This document shows, in pieces, positions 26,352 through 35,640 of a DNA stretch of 64,000 nt (positions are counted from its first letter, which is position 1; each line of letters begins with the position of its first letter). The stretch is from Mycobacterium lentiflavum (GTDB taxonomy: Bacteria; Actinomycetota; Actinomycetes; Mycobacteriales; Mycobacteriaceae), in assembly GCF_022374895.2 (NCBI RefSeq), contig NZ_CP092423.2, positions 868,001 through 932,000 on the forward strand. Reading direction: 5' to 3'. A program made the translations under genes and the position numbers. The notes beneath the pieces were generated by a model, which was not told the origin of the DNA, ran no database searches, and saw nothing but the letters and a program-made list of their open reading frames with translations.

Positions 26352-27305
26352 GTGAGCGTGGCCAGGACCGATAACGACAGCTGGGAGATCACCGAGAGCG
26401 TGGGTGCGACGGCGCTCGGCGTCGCGGCGTCCCGCGCGGCGGAGACCGAGAGCGACAATCCCCTGATCCGCGACCCGTTCGCGCGAGTGTTCCTCGATGC
26501 GGCCGGCGACGGGGTGTGGAACTGGTACTCCGCCGGACAGCTGCCCGACGAGCTGCTGGAAATCGAACCCAATCTGGCACAGCAGATGAAGGCGATGGTC
26601 GGTTACATGGCCTCCCGAACCGCCTTTTTCGATGCGTTCTTTATGGACGCGGCAACGGCGGGTATTTCCCAGGCCGTGATTCTGGCGGCGGGCCTGGACT
26701 CGCGGGCCTGGCGGTTGCCGTGGCCGAACGGCATCACGGTCTACGAGCTCGACCAGCCCAGGGTGCTGGACTTCAAGGCATCGACGCTGGCCGAACACGG
26801 GGCCGAACCCGCCTGCAACCGGGTCGCGGTCCCGGTGGACCTGCGCCAGGATTGGCCGACGGCGTTGCGGGAGGCCGGTTTTGACGCCTCACGGCCGAGT
26901 GTCTGGTCGGCCGAGGGGCTGATGCCCTATCTGCCGGCCGCGGCCCAGGAGCTGTTGTTCGAACGCGTGCAGGCGCTGACCGTCCCGGGCAGCCGGGTCG
27001 GCGTGGAGGCGTTGGGGCCGAAGTTTCTCGATCCCGAGGCCCGGGCGCGCCGACGGGCGCGGATGGATCGCGTCCGCGCGGTGTTCGCGAAAGTGGACCC
27101 GCAGCGCCAGGTCCCCAGCACCGACGAATTGTGGTACTTCGAGGAGCGTGAAGACGTGGGCGAGTGGTTCGGCCGCCATGGCTGGGATGTGACGGTGACG
27201 CCGTCGCTGGACCTGATGGCCGGCTATGGCCGCAGGCCGGCGCAAGAGGTCGAGAACGACGTGCCCGGGAACTTGTTCGTAGCCGCCCAGCGCTCGGGGA
27301 CGTAA
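26352..27305 (+). CDS. SAM-dependent methyltransferase, mycobacterial TIGR00027 family
   Basis: 317 residues from a GTG with GGGAGGA upstream. Typical of the large mycobacterial leucine-carboxyl-methyltransferase-like family: [29 protein letters not shown], then [13 protein letters not shown], the SAM motif [17 protein letters not shown] and [11 protein letters not shown]. Many copies exist in mycobacteria and substrates are mostly unknown. Divergent from the membrane protein gene. The 169 bp downstream contain only the decamer array at 27401. Confidence 0.92.
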   Translation: MSVARTDNDSWEITESVGATALGVAASRAAETESDNPLIRDPFARVFLDAAGDGVWNWYSAGQLPDELLEIEPNLAQQMKAMVGYMASRTAFFDAFFMDAATAGISQAVILAAGLDSRAWRLPWPNGITVYELDQPRVLDFKASTLAEHGAEPACNRVAVPVDLRQDWPTALREAGFDASRPSVWSAEGLMPYLPAAAQELLFERVQALTVPGSRVGVEALGPKFLDPEARARRRARMDRVRAVFAKVDPQRQVPSTDELWYFEEREDVGEWFGRHGWDVTVTPSLDLMAGYGRRPAQEVENDVPGNLFVAAQRSGT

Positions 27306-27400
27306 TTCGCAGCGCGATCTCACCAGCCCTACAGCGGTTGTTCGTGTCGATGTAACGGCTGATTAGACCTTCATGGCGAATGCTGTGGGCGTAATCGACG

Positions 27401-27451
27401 CCGGAATGGGCCGGAGTGGGCCGGAATGGCTCGGAAATGGCTCGGAAATGG
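27401..27451. repeat. Tandem decamer array
   Basis: Five degenerate 10-11 bp units of the form CCGGAATGGG run from 27401 to 27451 (variants CCGGAGTGGG, CCGGAATGGC, TCGGAAATGGC). The array ends 10 bases before the ribosome site of the PHP hydrolase. If translated in frame it would lengthen that protein with no conserved content. Confidence 0.6.
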
Positions 27452-27474
27452 CGAAGCGCCGACAGGAGAAAGCC

Positions 27475-28896
27475 ATGAGCATTGCCAGGGTCGCGCCCGG
27501 TGCCATCACCGAGCAACGCGACGGCACGGCAATCGAAATAGCCTTTTCGGGACGGTTTGGGTTTGGTATCTACCGCTGGGCCTACCTGCCGTTCGAGGTA
27601 CCACCGGGTGTGCAACAAGTGCGGGTGGCCACCTCCCACGACTCCGGCATGGGCGGGCTGGCGCGAAATGTGTTGGACCTGGGGATGTTTGGGGCAGCTG
27701 GGCACGAATTGGGCAATGCCGCCGGATTCAGGGGCTGGTCGGGCGGGGCTCGCGACGAGTTCGTGATCTCCAGCTCCTACGCCACGCCCGGTTACCTAGC
27801 CGGCCCGATCGAACCGGGCGGGTGGGCGGTGGCGCTGGGCCCGGTGGTCCTCAGCCCGTGGGGGATGGCCTGGCGGGTGCGGGTCACGTTGGACTACGAG
27901 CCGCCCGCCGGGCTGCCGGCGACGCAGAACGCATCGCCGGTGTTCACACCCGCCTCCGTCGGAGCGCGCTGGTACCGCGGTGATCTGCACCTGCATACCG
28001 AGCACTCCGACGGTGAGCGCGATCCCGGTGAACTGGTGTCGGCCGCGCACGCCGGCGGGCTCGACTTCATCGTCTCCACCGAGCACAACACCAATTCAGC
28101 CAACCGGGTATGGCCCACCTGCCGCACCGGGTCGCTGTTGGTGATAGCCGGAGTGGAGGTCACCACGCGGCATGGACACTGGCTCGCGGCCGGCCTGCCC
28201 CCGGGCGGCTGGGTCGACTGGCGCTACGGCCCCAGCGATGGGGTGTTCCCGCGCTTCGCCGCCGAGGTGCGCCAGGCCGGCGGCTTGGTGGTCGCCGCCC
28301 ATCCCGCCGCGCCGTTGCCGGGCTCGGCGTGGGAGTTCGGCTTCGCCGACGTGGACGCGCTGGAGGTGTGGAACGGCCGATGGAACGTCGATGATGAAGT
28401 CTCCCTTCGTATTTGGCAACGACTCTTGCGACAGGGCCGACGCATCGTCGCAGTCGGCGGAAGCGACTCGCACGCCAAACGACAAGTGGTCGGTGCGCCG
28501 CAGACGGCCGTGCACGCCGACGAACTGTCTACGTCGGCGATCATCGACGGGCTGCGCCGCGGCCGCTCGTACATCGCGGCATCACGCGATGTCGCGTGCG
28601 AGCTGACCGCGTGCTGTCCGAGCGGCGAGGTGGCCGGGCCCGGGCAACGGCTGCGGGTGCGAACCGGCGACGCGGTGACCGTCACCGCGGTCATCAGTGG
28701 CGCTCCCGGCACCACCGCCGCCCTGATCACCGCGGCAGGCTGCGCCGGCCGCGCGACGGTAGCCTCGGCGGGGAGCAGGCTGCAGTGGGAGCTCGACGCC
28801 GCGTCCGCGCGTTTTGCCCGGCTCGAGGTACGCGACGGGCGGCGCGGTCGCCTCGGCGCGATGGTCGCGTTGACGAATCCGGTGTGGCTAGCCTGA
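27475..28896 (+). CDS. PHP-domain (CehA/McbA-like) metallohydrolase
   Basis: 473 residues from the ATG at 27475, preceded by CAGGAGAA. The N-terminal half is a beta-rich domain without clear family. The C-terminal PHP domain has metal-binding motifs YRGDLHLHTEHSDG, STEHNT, AAHPAA and GGSDSHAK, all intact. PHP hydrolases cleave phosphoesters or, in CehA/McbA, carbamate esters. No signal peptide is obvious. It lies upstream of the nitroreductase in the same direction. Substrate unknown. Confidence 0.85.
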   Translation: MSIARVAPGAITEQRDGTAIEIAFSGRFGFGIYRWAYLPFEVPPGVQQVRVATSHDSGMGGLARNVLDLGMFGAAGHELGNAAGFRGWSGGARDEFVISSSYATPGYLAGPIEPGGWAVALGPVVLSPWGMAWRVRVTLDYEPPAGLPATQNASPVFTPASVGARWYRGDLHLHTEHSDGERDPGELVSAAHAGGLDFIVSTEHNTNSANRVWPTCRTGSLLVIAGVEVTTRHGHWLAAGLPPGGWVDWRYGPSDGVFPRFAAEVRQAGGLVVAAHPAAPLPGSAWEFGFADVDALEVWNGRWNVDDEVSLRIWQRLLRQGRRIVAVGGSDSHAKRQVVGAPQTAVHADELSTSAIIDGLRRGRSYIAASRDVACELTACCPSGEVAGPGQRLRVRTGDAVTVTAVISGAPGTTAALITAAGCAGRATVASAGSRLQWELDAASARFARLEVRDGRRGRLGAMVALTNPVWLA

Positions 28897-28965
28897 GATA
28901 GGGCTTGAAAAAGGCACGGCACACCAGCATTCGCGGCATGGGCGCACGCTGACGAGAGGAACGGG

Positions 28966-29481
28966 ATGGAAACCTGGGACGCGATCTGTGCGCGACGCAA
29001 TGTTCGGCAATACCAGCCGCAACCGGTGCCCGACGACGACCTGAACAGGATCGTCGAGGCCGGATGGCGGGCACCGTCGGCGAAAAACCGCCAGCCGTGG
29101 GACTTTGTGATCGTCACCGACCCGGCTCAGCTAACGGAGCTTTCCACGGTCTGGCGCGGCGCCGGTCACATCGCATCGGCCCCGGCTGCGATCGTATTGG
29201 TGGTGCCGGTGCCGCCGGACGAGCGCCGGCTGGTGACCGACAACTACGACGTCGGCCAGGCGACGATGGCGATGATGATCGCGGCCACCGACCTGGGCAT
29301 CGGGACCGGCCACTCGTCGGTGGGGGATCAGGAGAAGGCGCGTTCGATCCTGGGTGTTCCGGACGACTATCTGGTGGCTTTCATGCTCGGCGTCGGCTAT
29401 CCGGCCGATCGCCCGATCGCTCCGATCCGCAAGCCGGACCGGCGTCCGTTCGATGAAGTCGTCCACCGCGGACGCTGGTGA
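28966..29481 (+). CDS. FMN-dependent nitroreductase family protein
   Basis: 171 residues from an ATG with GAGAGGAACGG upstream. The typical start (TWDAICARRNVRQYQPQPVP) has the FMN phosphate-binding Arg-Arg-Asn-Val-Arg and is followed by GWRAPSAKNRQPWDFV. The second half (MAMMIAATDLGIGTGHSS, LMLGVGYPAD-like) is also canonical. It acts as a dimer with NAD(P)H. The physiological substrate is unknown. It is 10 bases upstream of the next methyltransferase start, suggesting co-transcription. Confidence 0.9.
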   Translation: METWDAICARRNVRQYQPQPVPDDDLNRIVEAGWRAPSAKNRQPWDFVIVTDPAQLTELSTVWRGAGHIASAPAAIVLVVPVPPDERRLVTDNYDVGQATMAMMIAATDLGIGTGHSSVGDQEKARSILGVPDDYLVAFMLGVGYPADRPIAPIRKPDRRPFDEVVHRGRW

Positions 29482-29491
29482 GGGCGGCATA

Positions 29492-30262
29492 GTGGCAGCG
29501 GACATGGGGCTGGCGCGCCAGCACCACGGCGAATACGGATACGACGGGTCTTTCCGTAACGTCTCACCGGGTGCGCAGGTGACCGGCGTGATCGGTATCT
29601 CCGCCGCCCTGTTCGCGGGCGCCGGAGTCGCCCTGGCTCGCGGTAACCGGCTGGCAGCGGTACTCGGCGCGGCCTCGGCGGTCGAGGTGCTTGCGACAGC
29701 CGGCTCATACATCTACGCGACCAGGCGCGGCAAATTCGTGGTGTGGGAGCGGATCTTTGACGAGTTGGGGCTGCGAGGCGACGAAACCGTGCTCGATCTC
29801 GGCTGCGGGCGCGGCGCGGTGTTGCTGGCCGCGGCCAAGCGGGTGCCGCGGGGCCGTGCGATCGGCGTCGACCTGTGGCGCGCAGACCAGACCAAGAATT
29901 CGCAGCAGTCGACGCTGTCCAACGCGGATCTGGAAAGCGTCGCCGACCGCGTCGAGGTGCGGACCGCCGACATGACCGCGTTGCCGTTGCCCGACGAGAG
30001 CGTCGACGCGATCGTCAGCAGTCTGGCCATCCACAACATTGCCACCCACGAAGGTCGGCGAAAGGCTCTGCAAGAAGCGGTTCGGGTGCTACGCCCGGGT
30101 GGTCGACTCGCGATCGCCGACCTCTGGGAAACGAACCGCCACGCCGGCTACTTACGTCGACTCGGCTGGCACGACGTGCGGCGGCGCAACCTCGGATGGC
30201 GGATGTGGTATGGCGGCCCCTGGTTCGCAACGCGCGTGGTCACCGCGACCAAGCCAGGCTGA
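29492..30262 (+). CDS. Membrane-associated class I SAM methyltransferase
   Basis: 256 residues from a GTG at 29492 (GAGGGCGG upstream); an ATG at 29504 is possible. Two hydrophobic helices (about residues 30-50 and 54-75) are followed by a methyltransferase domain with motif I VLDLGCGRGAVLLAAA, motif post-I IGVDLW and motif III region VLRPGGRLAIADLWE. The N-terminal membrane part suggests a lipid or quinone substrate. Convergent with the P450 operon, with no gap. Confidence 0.85.
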   Translation: MAADMGLARQHHGEYGYDGSFRNVSPGAQVTGVIGISAALFAGAGVALARGNRLAAVLGAASAVEVLATAGSYIYATRRGKFVVWERIFDELGLRGDETVLDLGCGRGAVLLAAAKRVPRGRAIGVDLWRADQTKNSQQSTLSNADLESVADRVEVRTADMTALPLPDESVDAIVSSLAIHNIATHEGRRKALQEAVRVLRPGGRLAIADLWETNRHAGYLRRLGWHDVRRRNLGWRMWYGGPWFATRVVTATKPG

Positions 30263-31567
30263 TTACCGGCTCAGGATTTCGTCGTAGTCGACCGGCAGAT
30301 GCCGCGGACCGCGGAACACCTGACTGATGCGGTAGGGCGGCGGATCTTCAACCAGCCGTGGGCCTTTCACCCGGCGCAGGAAAACCTCGAACGCGGTGTT
30401 GACCTCCAGCCGGGCCAGCGGGCCACCGAAACACACGTGAATGCCGCGGCCCCAACCCACGTGCTCGTTGTCGGCACGCCGCGGGTCGAACGTGTTGGGG
30501 TCCGCGAAGCGGCGCGGGTCCCGGTTGGCGGCACCGTACATGAGATAGATGGGCGCGCCTTTCGGGATGGTCGTGCCGGCGATATCGATGTCGGCCAGCG
30601 CCGAACGCGTCGGGAAGAATTGCACCGACGACTGCAGGCGCAGCACTTCTTCGATGGCACCGGGGATCAATTCCGGTTCGTTGCAGAGTAATTCGACCGA
30701 CCATGGGTTGCGCAACACGGTGAGAATGCAATGCGAGATCAGATTGACCGTTGAGTCGTGACCGGCGACGAACAAGAGGATGGTGTTGTTGACGATCGCA
30801 CTCGTCGACATCTGCCCGTCGGGCCCATCGTCGTGGACCAACTGCGAAATCATGCCGGGGCCTGGGGATTTCGCGGCCTTCTCGACCAGCCCGACGATGT
30901 ACTCGTTGAGTTCGACGTCGGCGGCTTCGCCCTGGGCGCGCCGGGCCTGACCTTCCTCGGTTTGGATGTCGGGGCCGAGATCGAACAGGCCGGAAGCGAT
31001 GTCGGTGACCCAGGCGTGAAACTGGGGTTCGTCCTCGACGGGTATACCCATGATTCGGCAGATCACATTGACCGGCAGCGGATAAGCGAACTCGTCGACC
31101 GCGTCCATCCGGGTCTTACCCGTTGCCTTGTCGAGCATTTCGTTGACGATCTGCTGGCAGAATGGCTCTTGGCCCGGAATCAGGTCGGGCGAATCCGGTG
31201 GCCCGAAAAAGCGCATGCACTGGCGGCGCGCCCGGTCATGGTCGGGCGGGTCCTGCGCGATGAAGCTCGCCTCCCGGCCGTAGGACCCGGTAATTTCCGA
31301 GACCATCTCGACCGAGGACTCTTGCGCGCCCAGCCGATTGCGGCCGACGCCCGCCGGGCGTCCCTTGCGCAGGTCGGAACTCACGCGCGGGTCGTGGGCC
31401 AGCGCCATCAGCTCCTCGTACCCGGTGACCGCATAGATGCCGCCCGACACCCGCACCACCGGCGTCTTGCGCAACTCGTCGAAGTACGGATAGGGATTCG
31501 CGCGGTTTTCGTACCGCATCGCGGCGTCGAAGGCTTCCTCGGGAGTCATGCAGAGGTCCTCACTCAT
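30263..31567 (-). CDS. Cytochrome P450 of a complete electron-transfer operon
   Basis: 434 residues from the ATG at 31567, which overlaps the reductase stop (ATGA). The I-helix LLFVAGHDSTVNLI has a His-Asp-Ser in place of the common Gly-Thr-Asp-Thr. ExxR is EEVLR, and the heme loop is WGRGIHVCFGGPLAR. Coupling to a ferredoxin and reductase means this P450 has its own partners. An in-frame ATG at 31549 is an alternative start. The CYP family was not assigned and the substrate is unknown. Confidence 0.93.
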   Translation of the reverse strand: MSEDLCMTPEEAFDAAMRYENRANPYPYFDELRKTPVVRVSGGIYAVTGYEELMALAHDPRVSSDLRKGRPAGVGRNRLGAQESSVEMVSEITGSYGREASFIAQDPPDHDRARRQCMRFFGPPDSPDLIPGQEPFCQQIVNEMLDKATGKTRMDAVDEFAYPLPVNVICRIMGIPVEDEPQFHAWVTDIASGLFDLGPDIQTEEGQARRAQGEAADVELNEYIVGLVEKAAKSPGPGMISQLVHDDGPDGQMSTSAIVNNTILLFVAGHDSTVNLISHCILTVLRNPWSVELLCNEPELIPGAIEEVLRLQSSVQFFPTRSALADIDIAGTTIPKGAPIYLMYGAANRDPRRFADPNTFDPRRADNEHVGWGRGIHVCFGGPLARLEVNTAFEVFLRRVKGPRLVEDPPPYRISQVFRGPRHLPVDYDEILSR

Positions 31568-32937
31568 CGGGGCCGGAATTCCGCGCGCCGTTCGCTGGGG
31601 TCGTGTCCCGTCAACACCACGTCGGGGGTCTCGGTCGGAACGCCGCGCGCGGGGAAGTCGGCCGGCATCACGCGCATGTTCTCCGGGAAGTCGAAACCCG
31701 GCGGATGCGGCGGGAACGGTCCCGAACGCGCGATCTGGTCGCGGTAGAAGTCGATCCATTTCGCATGGTTGAAGGTGACCGCACCGACGATGCGCCCGCG
31801 GCGGCCGTAGGCCGCGGCGAACCGGCGCTGTCCGACCGAGCCCTGGGTGAAGACGATCTCGTCGCCGAACGACGGCACGCCAACGGATTTGATGTTGACG
31901 CCGAATTGGGCCGACCAGAACTGGGGGACCAGCAGGTGCGCCCAGCGATCGACCTCGTCGCACACCATGTTGTGTGCCGCGACCCGCGCGCCCAGCACGG
32001 CGTTGTCCCAGTGCTCCATCGCCAGGAACTCATAGTCGTAAAGGACATGCGGTGCCCGGGCGATGTCACCGGCCACGAAGATGCGGTTGGTCACCACGGC
32101 GTTGATATCGAACGCGCGGCACCCGGCGTCGCACCCCACGCCCCAGAACCCGGCCGCCAACCCGGCGCCCTCGAGCCACTCGACGTTGCGGACCGACCCC
32201 AGCGACGTCAGCACCACGTCGACGTCGAGGGTGCTGCCATCGGAGAGCCGGGCGCGCCGTACCCGGCCTTCGGCATCTCCATCCAGCGCGAGCACCGAGA
32301 CCCCGGTGCGCAGATCCACCCCGGCGTCGCGCTGCATCTCGGCAGCGATCGCACCGATCACACCGCCCAACGGACCGCTCAGCGGCGCCGGACCCCGCTC
32401 GGTGACCGTGACCTCCAGGTCGAGTTCGCGGCAGACCGAGGCGGCCTCCGATCCGATGAACCCCGAACCGATGATCAGCACCCGGCGCGGACGGGCGGCC
32501 AACGCCGCCTGCAATCGCGCGGCGTCCGCCCTGGTGCGCAGGGTGTAGACGCCGTGCAGCGCGGCCTCGTCCGGGTTGGGCCATCGCCGCGACCGCACAC
32601 CCGTCGCGATCAGCAGGCTGTCACCCGATACTTCGCTACCGTCGGCCAGGCGAACCACCTGGTTGGCCCGGTCCAGCGCGGTCGCGGCCACCCCGAGACG
32701 CCAGGTGGCATCCACCGCACGCAGCCGCGGCAGCTTGGTGTGATCGGCTGGCACCCAGCCCTTGAGCACCTGCTTGGACAACGGCGGCCGGTCATACGGC
32801 TCGTCCGGCTCGTCGCCGACGATGGTCAGCTCACCCCGAAAACCCTCATCGCGCAGCGCTTCGGCGGCACGCAGTCCGGCCAGCGAAGCGCCGACGATGA
32901 CGATGCGTCCCTTGTCCTTGAAGCCGTTCGGATTCAC
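31564..32937 (-). CDS. NAD(P)H-dependent ferredoxin reductase
   Basis: 457 residues from a GTG at 32937. The FAD motif IVIVGASLAGLRAAEALRDEGF and the phthalate-dioxygenase-reductase-type segment YDRPPLSKQ are present. The second NAD-binding motif is VLIIGSGFIGSEAASVCRELDLEVTVTE, followed by SLGSVRNVEWL and the FAD-contacting VFVAGDIAR-type IFVAGDIARAPH. It is the middle gene of the ferredoxin-reductase-P450 operon and passes electrons to the ferredoxin encoded just upstream. Confidence 0.93.
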   Translation of the reverse strand: MNPNGFKDKGRIVIVGASLAGLRAAEALRDEGFRGELTIVGDEPDEPYDRPPLSKQVLKGWVPADHTKLPRLRAVDATWRLGVAATALDRANQVVRLADGSEVSGDSLLIATGVRSRRWPNPDEAALHGVYTLRTRADAARLQAALAARPRRVLIIGSGFIGSEAASVCRELDLEVTVTERGPAPLSGPLGGVIGAIAAEMQRDAGVDLRTGVSVLALDGDAEGRVRRARLSDGSTLDVDVVLTSLGSVRNVEWLEGAGLAAGFWGVGCDAGCRAFDINAVVTNRIFVAGDIARAPHVLYDYEFLAMEHWDNAVLGARVAAHNMVCDEVDRWAHLLVPQFWSAQFGVNIKSVGVPSFGDEIVFTQGSVGQRRFAAAYGRRGRIVGAVTFNHAKWIDFYRDQIARSGPFPPHPPGFDFPENMRVMPADFPARGVPTETPDVVLTGHDPSERRAEFRPR

Positions 32938-32946
32938 GGCCGACCA

Positions 32947-33147
32947 CTACTGCCCGTCGAGCTTGTCGACGATGATCGCCTGCACCGGGCAGGCGGCCGC
33001 CGCTCGCAGCACCCGCAGACGCTGATCGTCGTCGGGGTTGGGGTCGTAACTGAGGGCCTCTTCCCCGTTGAGCTTGAGCACCTCCGGGGCCAGCGGCACG
33101 CAGTGCGCGTACCCCAGACAGCGGTTCAGGTCGACAACGATCCGCAT
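32947..33147 (-). CDS. 3Fe-4S-type ferredoxin, P450 partner
   Basis: 66 residues from the ATG at 33147 with GGAGG upstream. Cluster cysteines are Cys10, Cys16 and Cys53 (ACPVQAI). The first motif reads C-x2-Y-x2-C, with Tyr13 where four-iron ferredoxins carry a fourth cysteine; mycobacterial P450 ferredoxins often vary here. It lies 9 bp upstream of the reductase and starts the operon. Confidence 0.92.
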   Translation of the reverse strand: MRIVVDLNRCLGYAHCVPLAPEVLKLNGEEALSYDPNPDDDQRLRVLRAAAACPVQAIIVDKLDGQ

Positions 33148-33331
33148 GGCGCCTCCGATCCCCCGGGGCTGAAGATCCAACGCCTGGCAGCGTACCTCTC
33201 CCACGCCTCTCCCACGTGCGGCCAATCGCGCTGTTTACCTAACCCTTTCGCCGCGGCGCACCGCATATTGCTGCGCTATGAAGTCTTCTTGGCGGATCGT
33301 GGCGAAAGGAGTGCTAGTGCATGCTGGGTTG

Positions 33332-33802
33332 ATGAACAGAAACGAGATCACCGAGCAGATCGTCGTTGCCCGCCTGACGAAGGGCCTCACGTGGCAGAAG
33401 CTGGCCGACGCGATCGATCGGCCGCTGCTGTGGACCACGTCGGCGTTGCTCGGCCAGCATCCGATTCCGCCCGAGCTGGGCAAGGTGCTGGTCGAGATGC
33501 TGGGTCTCGAGGAGTCGACGGTACCGGTGCTGGCCGCCCCGCCGATGCGCGGGGGACAGCCCGCCTTCGCGAACGGGGGAGTGCCGACCGACCCCACCAT
33601 CTACCGGTTCTACGAAGCGCTTCAGGTGTACGGCGGTGCCATCAAGGAGGTCATCCACGAGCAGTTCGGCGACGGCATTATGAGCGCGATCAACTTCAGC
33701 GTCGACCTGCAGCGTAAGCCTCACCCCGCCGGCGATCGCGTCGTCGTGACTTTCGACGGCAAATACCTTGCCTACGACTGGGTTTCGGCGCAGGACGACT
33801 GA
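33332..33802 (+). CDS. cynS: Cyanate hydratase (cyanase)
   Basis: 156 residues from the ATG at 33332, the normal cyanase length; earlier in-frame starts would add a non-conserved leader. Converts cyanate and bicarbonate to ammonia and carbon dioxide. The helix-turn-helix-like N-terminal part (LTWQKLADAIDRPLLW) and the C-terminal catalytic part are intact. The active-site Arg and Glu are in YRFYEALQ and the Ser in IMSAINFSVDLQR. The stop overlaps the next start (TGATG), so it is coupled to a patatin-like lipase. Confidence 0.93.
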   Translation: MNRNEITEQIVVARLTKGLTWQKLADAIDRPLLWTTSALLGQHPIPPELGKVLVEMLGLEESTVPVLAAPPMRGGQPAFANGGVPTDPTIYRFYEALQVYGGAIKEVIHEQFGDGIMSAINFSVDLQRKPHPAGDRVVVTFDGKYLAYDWVSAQDD

Positions 33803-34809
33803 TGGCGAGCCGGCAGTCGAAATCCGCTGATCTCGTTCTGTCCGGCGGGGGCGTCAAGTTCATCGGTCTGGTGGGTGCCATCGTCGCCCTGATGGACGCG
33901 GGCTATACGTTCCCGCGGGTGTCGGGCGTGTCGGCCGGATCGGTGGTCGGTGCGATCCTGGCGGCCGCGTCCAAGGGCGAGCAGCTGACGGGCGAAGAGG
34001 TCAAGGAGCTCGCGCTGTCGGCGCCGCTGAGCCAGTGGCGCGACTCGGGACCCGTCCCGATTCTCGGTGCCGCGTGGGGACTTGTCAGGGACACCAGCAT
34101 GTTTCGGGGTGACGCCGCGCACGACTGGATTCGCAGCGAGCTGAAGAACCTGGGCGTCACCTACTTCGGAGATCTGCACCTCGATGAGCGCACGATGCCC
34201 GACAGGCCGCGTCACAAGCTCGTCGTCACCGTCGCCGACTTGACCGCGGCGCAGTTGGTGCGGCTGCCCTGGGACTACCGACGGCTCTACGGGCTAGATC
34301 CCGATGAGCAGCTGGTTGCCGACGCCGTACGCGCGTCGATGGCGATCCCGTTCTTCTACCCCCCGGTCAAGCTGCGCGGCCTCAGCGGGGCAACGTCCAC
34401 CCTCGTCGACGGCGGTGTGCTGTCGAACTTCCCGATCGACACGTTTGACCGCTTCGACGGAAAAGTACCGCGCTGGCCGACGTTCGGGGTCACGGTCTTG
34501 CCCCGCCTTAACGAGGGTTTCAGTGCGGTGATGCCCGCGCTGAAACCGCTACGGCTTTTCGAACAGACGGCGTTGCTGGAAAGCCTGCTCACCACGATGC
34601 TGACCGGCCACGATCAGACCCACCTCAACCAGCCGTGGGTCGCAGCCCGCGCGATCCCGGTCGAATCGACCGATGTGGGCGTCCTCGACTTCGATATCGG
34701 CGCGGATCGCCTCGAGGCGCTGTATCAAAAGGGCTATGAGGCGGCGCAGGAGTTCTTGCTGACGTGGGACTGGGCGGCGTACCTCAAACGGTTCCGCTGG
34801 GCCGTCTGA
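33802..34809 (+). CDS. Patatin-like phospholipase
   Basis: 335 residues. The oxyanion-hole motif SGGGVKFIG, the nucleophile elbow GVSAGS (Gly-x-Ser-x-Gly) and the catalytic-aspartate motif VDGGVLSNFPID are all present. These enzymes hydrolyse acyl esters of lipids with a Ser-Asp dyad. No signal peptide or membrane helix, so probably cytoplasmic or membrane-peripheral. Starts within the cynS stop codon. Confidence 0.92.
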   Translation: MASRQSKSADLVLSGGGVKFIGLVGAIVALMDAGYTFPRVSGVSAGSVVGAILAAASKGEQLTGEEVKELALSAPLSQWRDSGPVPILGAAWGLVRDTSMFRGDAAHDWIRSELKNLGVTYFGDLHLDERTMPDRPRHKLVVTVADLTAAQLVRLPWDYRRLYGLDPDEQLVADAVRASMAIPFFYPPVKLRGLSGATSTLVDGGVLSNFPIDTFDRFDGKVPRWPTFGVTVLPRLNEGFSAVMPALKPLRLFEQTALLESLLTTMLTGHDQTHLNQPWVAARAIPVESTDVGVLDFDIGADRLEALYQKGYEAAQEFLLTWDWAAYLKRFRWAV

Positions 34810-34865
34810 CGCGGCGGTCTCAGGGTGAAGTGACGGCCGGACGCCGTCGTGCCACACTCTGCGGT

Positions 34866-34919
34866 GGAGGAGGCGACAGGAGGGGAGGCGGTTGCCGGGG
34901 CAGCCGCATCGCCTCCTCC
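34866..34919. terminator. Bidirectional hairpin between lipase and echA3
   Basis: GGAGGAGGCGA (34866-34876) and TCGCCTCCTCC (34909-34919) are exact complements, enclosing 32 bases. It ends directly at the echA3 stop and follows the lipase stop by 57 bp. The element fits a terminator for both convergent genes; no U-tract, as is common in mycobacteria. Confidence 0.55.
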
Positions 34920-35615
34920 CTACAGGCCGAATTCGGCTTCTATGCCGTCGATTCCGGCGCGCAGCGCTTTGAGCGTGTCGGCACGCGCGCGCAATTTCGT
35001 TGCGGCGTGGGCGTGTTGGTGCAGGCCCGCGAATTCCTTTGCGGCTTCCTCGGCACGACTGACCACCATCTCGGGCAACACGATCTCGTCGACAAAGCCT
35101 GCGGCAAGGGCGGTTTCACCGAAGAAGGTCTTGGCCAGCCCGGTGGCTTGCTGATACGCCGAACGCGTCAGCCGCAGCTTCATGATCTCCAGCGCGGCAT
35201 AGGGGATCGTCATGCCGATCGCGACCTCGTTGGCCTGGATGTTGTAGGCGTGGGCGGCGATCCGGTGATCACCGGAAGCCAACAGGAACGAGCCCATCGC
35301 GATGGCGTGCCCGGTGCAGGCGATCACCACCGGCTTCGGGTAGGACAGCAGCCGGTACGACAACTCGAAGCCGCCCCTGAGCATGTCGATCGCGGGCTGC
35401 GCCTCGCCGGAGGTCAGGATCTTGAGGTCGAACCCGCCGCTGAATACCCGGTCGTTGCCGGTGAGTACCAGCGCGCCGACGTTGTCGCTGTCGGCCTGGT
35501 CGATCGCCTCGTTGATTGCCGCCTGCATGGTCGGGCCCAGCGCGTTGACCTTGCCGTCGTCCATCCTGATGACCGCGACGGTGTCCTTGCGGCTGTAGGT
35601 GACCGGACCGCTCAT
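34920..35615 (-). CDS. echA3: Enoyl-CoA hydratase/isomerase family protein
   Basis: 231 residues from the ATG at 35615 with AAGGAG upstream. Crotonase fold: VALVL-type strand GALVLTGNDRVFSGGFDLKIL and the second oxyanion segment VVIACTGHAIAMGSFLLASGDHRIAA. The usual catalytic Glu positions are not clear, so it may be an isomerase, hydrolase or non-hydratase member. The position and sequence match Rv0632c (echA3). Confidence 0.88.
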   Translation of the reverse strand: MSGPVTYSRKDTVAVIRMDDGKVNALGPTMQAAINEAIDQADSDNVGALVLTGNDRVFSGGFDLKILTSGEAQPAIDMLRGGFELSYRLLSYPKPVVIACTGHAIAMGSFLLASGDHRIAAHAYNIQANEVAIGMTIPYAALEIMKLRLTRSAYQQATGLAKTFFGETALAAGFVDEIVLPEMVVSRAEEAAKEFAGLHQHAHAATKLRARADTLKALRAGIDGIEAEFGL

Positions 35616-35640
35616 GCGTAGCTCCTTAAGACGTGGACGC

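Noticed and set aside
31603..33717. 704-codon plus-strand frame over the ferredoxin reductase
   Set aside because: Antisense shadow of the reductase and ferredoxin genes; it also spans cynS in the wrong frame.
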